Below, piece after piece: positions 1-5,221 of a DNA stretch of 7,478 nt. The position numbers and the translations under genes are program-made. Under the pieces are notes generated by a model, which saw nothing but the letters and a program-made list of their open reading frames with translations, was not told the origin of the DNA and ran no database searches. Each line of letters opens with the position of its first letter. The first letter of the stretch is position 1. The DNA comes from Piscirickettsiaceae bacterium (lineage in GTDB: Bacteria; Pseudomonadota; Gammaproteobacteria; Thiomicrospirales; Thiomicrospiraceae). The DNA lies in the NCBI GenBank assembly GCA_027019045.1, contig JALUXI010000237.1:1-7478 (forward strand). Direction: 5' to 3'.

Positions 1-205
1 TTTCAGGGCTAAAGGTCGCTTTAATCCATTCGATCTTTCCCGCTTGCAGATGACTTTGCATCTCTTGTTTCAGTTCGGGTGCGATGACAGTGACCGCCCC
101 GCCCGCTTTTATCAGTAAATCGGCTTTACGAGCGGCCACCACCCCTCCACCGATAATGAGGCAGGGTTGCTGTTTGAGGTTGAGGAAAATAGGGAGATAG
201 TCCAT
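1..205 (-). CDS. cysG: Siroheme synthase CysG (precorrin-2 dehydrogenase domain), N-terminal fragment
   Basis: I translated this from the minus strand; the ATG is at 205-203 and 68 full codons are visible before the window edge. The protein begins MDYLPIFLNLKQQPCLIIGG and continues with GGGVVAARK (residues 19-27), the glycine-rich NAD-binding loop of the Rossmann domain that oxidises precorrin-2 to sirohydrochlorin and then inserts iron. From memory E. coli CysG starts [20 protein letters not shown], so the match is close. Residue 22 is Val where E. coli has Asp and many homologues have Asp or Glu. The window ends before one can tell whether a C-terminal SAM-dependent uroporphyrinogen III methyltransferase domain follows (full CysG, about 460 residues) or whether this is a stand-alone Met8/SirC-like protein of about 200. 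It starts 4 bases after the recD stop with no clear Shine-Dalgarno sequence (only a weak AAAGAA about 10 bases upstream), which suggests coupling to recD translation. Confidence 0.9.
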   Translation of the reverse strand, partial: MDYLPIFLNLKQQPCLIIGGGVVAARKADLLIKAGGAVTVIAPELKQEMQSHLQAGKIEWIKATFSPE

Positions 206-209
206 AGGG

Positions 210-1859
210 TTATTGTTCTTTGTTGATGCCAGTGATTCTTTGGGTTGGGTTGTGGATACTCTGTTTAAGTGAAGTTTGATTGGCGGCTAGGATAAACCGT
301 TTTTTCGCACGGGTCAAAGCGGTATAGACTAGCTCACGGGTCAAGAGAGGGTTGGGTTCATCGGGGAGGACGAGGAGGACTTCGGCAAACTCCGCCCCTT
401 GGGCTTTGTGAACGGTCATCGCAAAAGCGGTTTCCCACTGGGGAAGTTGGCTAACGGGGATGGCGCGCATCTGGCTGCCCTCTTCAAACCATGCCACAGC
501 CAGTCCATCCAGCGGCAGGATAATGCCTTGGTCGCCATTAAAGAGTCCTGTTTGATAATCATTTTCTTGAATCAAGATTGGTTGTCCCGCATACAAGCCG
601 TCTGCAATGGGGCGAAGCCCTTGTTGTTGAAAGCGGGTGATGAGCGATTGGTTGAGTGCGGTGACTCCCCATTGGGCGTGGTGTCGTAGGGGGCTAAGGA
701 TGCGGAAGAGCGTTAAGTTTTCCATGAGCTTTCGGGCTTGTTCGCCCACTGTTTTTGCATCACCCGATTGGAAAGATTGCAGGGCGCTGAGAAATTTTGT
801 AAAGCCAGTTTCGGCGGTTTGCAGGAGCTGGTTGGCATTGAGGGGGTGTTGCTTAAGGGTGGTTTGCTGGGTATCCGTCAGTAATTGCCATGCCTTTTCC
901 GCTTCGCCAGCGAGTACGGCATCGGCCAAACCACCAATTTGCTCGTTAAAGCGATGGCTGCGGTTGAGGTGGCGGTGGGTGGCGGGGAAGCGTTTGACCA
1001 GGTCGGCTAGCACATTCCCCGCTTCAACTGAGGCGAGCTGATTGGGGTCGCCCATCAGAATGAGGCGGGCATTGGGCTTGAGGGCTTGCACCAGTTTGGA
1101 CAGTGTGAGGACATCGACCATGGAGGCTTCATCCACCACAATGAGATCGTAGGCGAGGGGGTTGTCTGGATGATAGCGTGGTTGCGGAGTGCGGCCGATG
1201 CCGAGCAGTCGATGCAGGGTGCTAGGGGTGAGGGTTTGTAGATGCTGTTTCTGTACATCGGTGAGCGGCAATGTTGGGATGGCTTTGTCCAGTGCCTCTT
1301 TCATGCGTTGTGCCGCTTTTCCTGTGGGGGCGACTAGGGCGATGGTGAGATCGGGTTGTTGTTGGAGCAGGGCAGCCAGCAGCCAAGCTAAGGTGGTGGT
1401 TTTACCTGTGCCAGGCCCGCCTGTGAGGAGGGTGAGTGATTGGGGTAAGGCTTGGGCAATCTGTTCTAATTTTTCGGGATCGAGTGCTTGGGCGTTGGCT
1501 TGATTTTTAAAGTCAGTATCCAACTCGCCTGATTGGGCTTCAACTGCTTGTACTTTTGGGGTGAGGCCTTGCAAAATCTGCTGTTCCGCTAGCCAGTAGA
1601 GGTGAAATTGGAGGAGATCATTTTGTAACACTGTCGGTGTAGGGATTTCGCCATTGCCGACCCAAGCACGGTTTTGTAACCAGGCTTGATCGGCTGGGGT
1701 GACTGGAATCGCTGTATCGCCTTTTTCTTGGGCTTCGAGCAGTGCCGCAAGATAGGGTTTCGCCTGCTCACGGGCAGCGGGTTCGGTTTCAAGGGTGGCG
1801 AGAAGGGGGGCTAAAAGAGGTTGGTAAGCTGGTGGAGTGTCTTGGTCGTGTGAGTGCAT
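210..1859 (-). CDS. recD: Exodeoxyribonuclease V subunit alpha, RecD 5'-3' helicase
   Basis: RecD is the SF1B 5'-3' motor of RecBCD. The 549 residues show an N-terminal RecB-contacting domain (about 1-135), then Walker A GGPGTGKTTT (147-156, Lys153), motif Ia APTGKAAQRM (177-186), TLHRLLG (214-220), Walker B VVDEASMVDV (241-250), motif III LMGDPNQLASVEAG (268-281), motif IV-like RSHRF (300-304), motif V AMTVHKAQGAEF (480-491) and motif VI VYTALTRAKKRF (511-522). Every motif matches E. coli RecD as I remember it. The protein is shorter than E. coli RecD (about 608), partly because roughly 30 residues are missing between motifs III and IV. The ATG start at 1859 shares one base with the recB TAA (TAATG) and has GGGAG at 1874-1870. 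Stop TAA at 212-210. No frameshift or missing catalytic residue is seen. The N-terminal domain and GTGKTTT-type loop fit RecD in a recC-recB context; a stand-alone RecD2 is unlikely. Confidence 0.97.
   Translation of the reverse strand: MHSHDQDTPPAYQPLLAPLLATLETEPAAREQAKPYLAALLEAQEKGDTAIPVTPADQAWLQNRAWVGNGEIPTPTVLQNDLLQFHLYWLAEQQILQGLTPKVQAVEAQSGELDTDFKNQANAQALDPEKLEQIAQALPQSLTLLTGGPGTGKTTTLAWLLAALLQQQPDLTIALVAPTGKAAQRMKEALDKAIPTLPLTDVQKQHLQTLTPSTLHRLLGIGRTPQPRYHPDNPLAYDLIVVDEASMVDVLTLSKLVQALKPNARLILMGDPNQLASVEAGNVLADLVKRFPATHRHLNRSHRFNEQIGGLADAVLAGEAEKAWQLLTDTQQTTLKQHPLNANQLLQTAETGFTKFLSALQSFQSGDAKTVGEQARKLMENLTLFRILSPLRHHAQWGVTALNQSLITRFQQQGLRPIADGLYAGQPILIQENDYQTGLFNGDQGIILPLDGLAVAWFEEGSQMRAIPVSQLPQWETAFAMTVHKAQGAEFAEVLLVLPDEPNPLLTRELVYTALTRAKKRFILAANQTSLKQSIHNPTQRITGINKEQ
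1828..1835 (+). other. E. coli-type Chi octamer GCTGGTGG
   Basis: An exact GCTGGTGG lies on the plus strand, opposite the first codons of recD. In E. coli this octamer switches RecBCD from degradation to recombination. It is the only exact copy I found on either strand of this window. Whether this organism's enzyme uses the same sequence is unknown, because the RecC N-terminal residues that matter most for recognition lie outside the window. Confidence 0.3.
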
Positions 1860-4800
1860 TATGACGCTTCTCCCATGAGTGCAGAACGGGCTTGTAACAG
1901 TTGTTCTGGGGTAAAGTTGAAAGCATAGACGCCTTGAGGGCTAGCAGCTTGCATGCCACGCATAAAGAGATAACGCACGCCACCCAGGTGTTGGGCTGGG
2001 TCGTAATCTGCTTTAAAGGTGCGTAAATAGGCATCAAGTGCGAGGGTGTAAAGTAGGGCTTGCAAAGTGTAGCGGTGTGCTTTCATTGCTTGGATCAGGG
2101 CGGGTTGACTGTAGTCAGCGAGGCGATTGGTTTTGTAGTCTAGTACATAGTATTTGCCCTCAAATTCGACAATGAGGTCGATATAGCCTTGCAGATAGCC
2201 ATGTACATGAGTGGGCGTGACAGTTTGCCAATCCGCTCTTTCCGCCATCACTTGGTTGAGCTGCTTAAGATCCATATTGGGGGTATGTAAGACAAAATGG
2301 TGTTCTTTATGGGTGGAGGCTGGGGGCAGGTCGGCTAAACGGAAGGGCTGACAGTTACCTTCGAGCGTCTGTTCAATGAGCTGTTGAAGTGCTTCGGGTA
2401 AAGCGGGGTCAGTGGGTTTAAATCGTTGCCACTTGTGAGCGAGATGTTGCCAGTTGGGTTGGGAGAAGTCAGTGACTTCTAAAAAGTCATGCACCAGTTT
2501 CCCAAAGGCGGCACCTGCAGGTAGGTTGTCCTGCTTGACCAATGGTGTTTCTTCCCCCTCTTCTAGCCACCTTTCAAAAGGGGTGTCGTGATGAGTGTTG
2601 AAGCGGGTGAGTCCGCTGTAACTGGTTAAAATGCGGCTGCGCGCTTTGATGTCCGCAAAAGGCACGGCGGGCGGTGCCACCAATGACGGTGTGGTCAGTG
2701 GAGGTGTCCATTGAGTGGGTGGCGTTGCTTCATAGGTCGCAAAAACGAATGAAGGATGGTTTTGCAGCTGCTTCAGACGAGGGCGAAGAATGCCGTTAAT
2801 GGCGTCATAGTAGGCTTTTTCTTCTTGATCCGCATTTGGCCAATAGAGTGTCAAGTGACTCACGGCGCGGGTACAGGCGACATAAAATAGGCGACGAAGT
2901 TCTTGTCGAGCTTGTGCTTGCAGTTGATCTTTATCCTCCTTTTTAAAGCTGCCTTTGACACCGTTTTCAGTGGGCAGGGCGATGGGAAAGGCGCTTTTCC
3001 CTACACTGTCTTGTCGCCAAGCACCATAGACAAAGACCACAGGATATTCCAAGCCTTTGGCACTGTGCATGGTGACAATTTCGATGGCTTCATCATCTCG
3101 TTCAAGGCGTAAGGTCTGTCCACCTGAAGTGGCTTGGGTGTACTGTTGCTCTGCCCAGCGCAGTAGGGCGGGTGGGGAGCGATCGGATTGATGCGCTTCA
3201 CTGTGTAGCAGTTCGAGCAGATGGCGGGTGTCGGCAATGCGGCGATCGCCATCGGGCAGGTGCGCCAGTTTTGCCCAACTGTTGGTGGCATCAAATAGGG
3301 TGAGCAGTGCCGCTAAGATACCCGCTTGCTCCCAGCGTTGCAGGGCTTCGCTAAACAGTTGCTGTGCCTGATTAAAGCGGGTCTCTTCATTGAGCTGTTC
3401 AAGCGTATATTGAAAATAGGGGCTGGCTAAGACACCTCGCAAGCTCTGGCGTTGGCGAGGATTGAGGAGGGTTTGAATGAGTTGGATCATCAGCAAGGCG
3501 CTGTCACTGTGCCAGACACTGGTACGACTGGTCAGCACGCTGGGGACATTGACTCGACGCAAGGCTTTTTGCACCGCTTGTGCATCGTCATTACTTTTTA
3601 CCAGCACAGCTATCTCGCCTGGTTGGATGGCGCGGGGCTGAAGTGTCGCATCGCACTCGCTATCTTTGACTTTTTCCATCCGTTTGCCCCCTTGAAGCAC
3701 CTGCACCACATCTCGTGCCAGTTGCGTAAGGGTCTCTTCATTTGCGTCATCGAGCTCTTCGCCTTGAACAATGCGAATTTTTTCTTGGGGCAGGTCATTG
3801 AGGGTGAAGGCGGTCTCTTCTGCTGATTTGGCGCTGTGGAGGGGTTGATAGGCACAGCGAGCGTCTAAAAAAGTGGGGTGTTCAGGATCAAGCTCTTCAA
3901 AAAGGGCATTAAAGCCCTCCACTAATTGTGGGTGGGAGCGGAAGTTGGTGTCCAGTGTGTGATGAAAATCCGCTTGTTGGGTGGCTTGGAAATAGGTCAG
4001 CAGATTGGCACCACGGAAGCTATAAATGGCCTGTTTGGGGTCGCCAATCAGGAAGAGACGATGAGGGGGAGTGCCAAAGAGCTGGTGAAACAGTTGCCAC
4101 TGATCGGGATCAGTATCTTGGAATTCGTCAATCAGGCAGGCTTGGTAGGTGGCTTGCAGTTGTTGGTGAAGTTTGGGTTGTTCGGAGACTGCGTTGGCCA
4201 ATTGGTGCTTGAGGCTGTCGTAGGTAAAGAGCCCTTGCTGGGTGAGGCGTTGTTGGAGCTGGTGTTTCCATGTTTCATAGCTTTCCATGAACCAAGCGTG
4301 TACGAGATCGTCGATCTTGGGCAGGGTGCGAATATCTGCATCTAGTTTGTCCAGCTGTTGGCGGGCTGTTTCAGGCAGCTTTTCATAAGGGGCTTTTTTA
4401 GTCAGCGCTCCTTGCAGATAAGCAACCAAGGTCTCTTTGCCTTCCATTTTGGGGAGTTCACCCGCTTTGAGGGGGGTGAGAATCATCCGATCACATTTAC
4501 CGAGTTTGTTTTTATTGCCTCCTTGGCGGAAATAGTCATCAATAGCTGTGGAGATATCCTGAAGTTTGTTGGCAGGCCACTTTTGTTGAATCGCTTCTTG
4601 GCGGGCAAGAAGCGTTTGCCAAGTTGGATGGAGCGGGAAGGTGGCTTGGGTGCCGAGTGCCCGAAAGCGTTCATAAAGGTCATCGGGTGAGGTGTATGTG
4701 TCAAGAACACCTTGTCGCAAGGTGTCGGGTAAGGTGGGCAGCTGGTGCCAAAGTTGGTCGACCAGTTGCTGCTTGAGGCGTTGGTCATCTTCTAATAAGT

Positions 4801-5221
4801 CGGCATCCCAAGGTAAGCCGAGAGCCAAGGCATATTCCCGTGCTACCTGCATGGCAAAAGCATCAATGGTGTAGATGGGGGCTTGGTCAAGCATCATGCG
4901 GGCTTTCAGAATGGTACTTTTGGCAGCTTGAGGATCAAGGGTGTCTATCCAAGCTTGTAGTGGTGCATCATCGCTTGCTTTGCCTTCTAGTGCTTTTAAG
5001 ACTTCGCTTAGCCGTTCAAATATCCGTGCTCTTAACTCGGCGGCAGCGGCGCGTGTAAAGGTGACAGTGAGCAGTTGCTCAATTGGAATGGCCTTTTCGA
5101 CAACTAATCGAACCACCAGTTGGGAGAGGGTGTAGGTTTTCCCTGTGCCGGCACTGGCTTCAATGGCGTGGATGCCTGTTTCTAGTGGGTTGGTGTAAAG
5201 TTCAAAAGTGGATGGGCTCAT
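1859..5221 (-). CDS. recB: Exodeoxyribonuclease V subunit beta, RecB helicase-nuclease
   Basis: RecB is the SF1A 3'-5' helicase and only nuclease of RecBCD, and loads RecA after Chi in E. coli. Numbering from the ATG at 5221 (1120 residues; E. coli about 1180): Walker A EASAGTGKT (21-29, Lys28), motif Ia TVTFTRAAAAELR (52-64), motif Ib-like YTIDAFA (117-123), motif II LIDEFQDTDP (363-372), motif III LIGDPKQAIYSFRGA (391-405), motif IV NFRSHPQ (426-432), motif V TMHSAKGLEYP (717-727) and motif VI FYVACTRA (779-786). A proline-rich linker (about 832-860) leads to the nuclease domain: GKLVHDF (His911), GYIDLI (Asp1015), LDYKTN (Asp1028, Lys1030) and RYTLQALLY (1050-1058). These match the E. coli His956, Asp1067, Asp1080 and Lys1082 set, so nuclease activity is expected. 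I prefer the ATG at 5221: it overlaps the recC stop as ATGA and has AGGAG upstream. The TTG at 5251 would lie inside recC. No AddA/AddB-type organisation is seen. Confidence 0.97.
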   Translation of the reverse strand: MSPSTFELYTNPLETGIHAIEASAGTGKTYTLSQLVVRLVVEKAIPIEQLLTVTFTRAAAAELRARIFERLSEVLKALEGKASDDAPLQAWIDTLDPQAAKSTILKARMMLDQAPIYTIDAFAMQVAREYALALGLPWDADLLEDDQRLKQQLVDQLWHQLPTLPDTLRQGVLDTYTSPDDLYERFRALGTQATFPLHPTWQTLLARQEAIQQKWPANKLQDISTAIDDYFRQGGNKNKLGKCDRMILTPLKAGELPKMEGKETLVAYLQGALTKKAPYEKLPETARQQLDKLDADIRTLPKIDDLVHAWFMESYETWKHQLQQRLTQQGLFTYDSLKHQLANAVSEQPKLHQQLQATYQACLIDEFQDTDPDQWQLFHQLFGTPPHRLFLIGDPKQAIYSFRGANLLTYFQATQQADFHHTLDTNFRSHPQLVEGFNALFEELDPEHPTFLDARCAYQPLHSAKSAEETAFTLNDLPQEKIRIVQGEELDDANEETLTQLARDVVQVLQGGKRMEKVKDSECDATLQPRAIQPGEIAVLVKSNDDAQAVQKALRRVNVPSVLTSRTSVWHSDSALLMIQLIQTLLNPRQRQSLRGVLASPYFQYTLEQLNEETRFNQAQQLFSEALQRWEQAGILAALLTLFDATNSWAKLAHLPDGDRRIADTRHLLELLHSEAHQSDRSPPALLRWAEQQYTQATSGGQTLRLERDDEAIEIVTMHSAKGLEYPVVFVYGAWRQDSVGKSAFPIALPTENGVKGSFKKEDKDQLQAQARQELRRLFYVACTRAVSHLTLYWPNADQEEKAYYDAINGILRPRLKQLQNHPSFVFATYEATPPTQWTPPLTTPSLVAPPAVPFADIKARSRILTSYSGLTRFNTHHDTPFERWLEEGEETPLVKQDNLPAGAAFGKLVHDFLEVTDFSQPNWQHLAHKWQRFKPTDPALPEALQQLIEQTLEGNCQPFRLADLPPASTHKEHHFVLHTPNMDLKQLNQVMAERADWQTVTPTHVHGYLQGYIDLIVEFEGKYYVLDYKTNRLADYSQPALIQAMKAHRYTLQALLYTLALDAYLRTFKADYDPAQHLGGVRYLFMRGMQAASPQGVYAFNFTPEQLLQARSALMGEAS
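1870..1874 (-). promoter_or_regulatory. Ribosome binding site of recD, inside recB
   Basis: Minus-strand GGGAG (extended GGGAGAAG) lies 10 bases upstream of the recD ATG at 1859, within the last codons of recB (MGEAS). The recB stop and recD start share one base (TAATG), so recD translation probably depends on both this site and re-initiation by ribosomes terminating on recB. Confidence 0.6.
2464..2480. repeat. 17-base palindrome within recB
   Basis: AGAAGTCA and TGACTTCT are perfect inverted copies separated by a single G. A further AAGTCA follows at 2484-2489. The sequence lies in the nuclease-domain coding region (residues around EVTDF, just after His911). It has the symmetry of a dimeric protein binding site but sits deep inside a gene with no nearby start, so chance is the simplest explanation. 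Confidence 0.3.
4707..4725. repeat. Perfect 8-bp inverted repeat within recB
   Basis: ACACCTTG and CAAGGTGT flank a 3-base centre (TCG on the plus strand). It could form a short hairpin in the recB message around the codons for LRQGVL. No run of T follows it in the direction of transcription and it lies far inside the gene, so it is not an intrinsic terminator. It is probably incidental. Confidence 0.35.

Noticed and set aside
308..344. Direct repeat CACGGGTCAA at 308-317 and 335-344
   Set aside because: Both copies encode similar tripeptides in RecD motif VI (TRA and TRE contexts), so protein coding and chance explain them.
637..1041. Plus-strand open frame of 134 codons opposite recD
   Set aside because: The product is rich in Trp, Arg, Ser and Cys, typical of antisense translation, and the minus strand carries recD through the same bases.
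3926..4345. Plus-strand open frame of 139 codons
   Set aside because: It lies entirely opposite recB motifs II-IV, where the minus-strand frame shows conserved helicase sequence. The translated product has no recognisable domain and no ribosome binding site context; it is a shadow frame.
4707..4725. Hairpin in recB as a terminator or regulatory RNA element
   Set aside because: It has only 8 base pairs, no U-run follows on the transcribed strand, and it sits mid-gene. No terminator is needed there.
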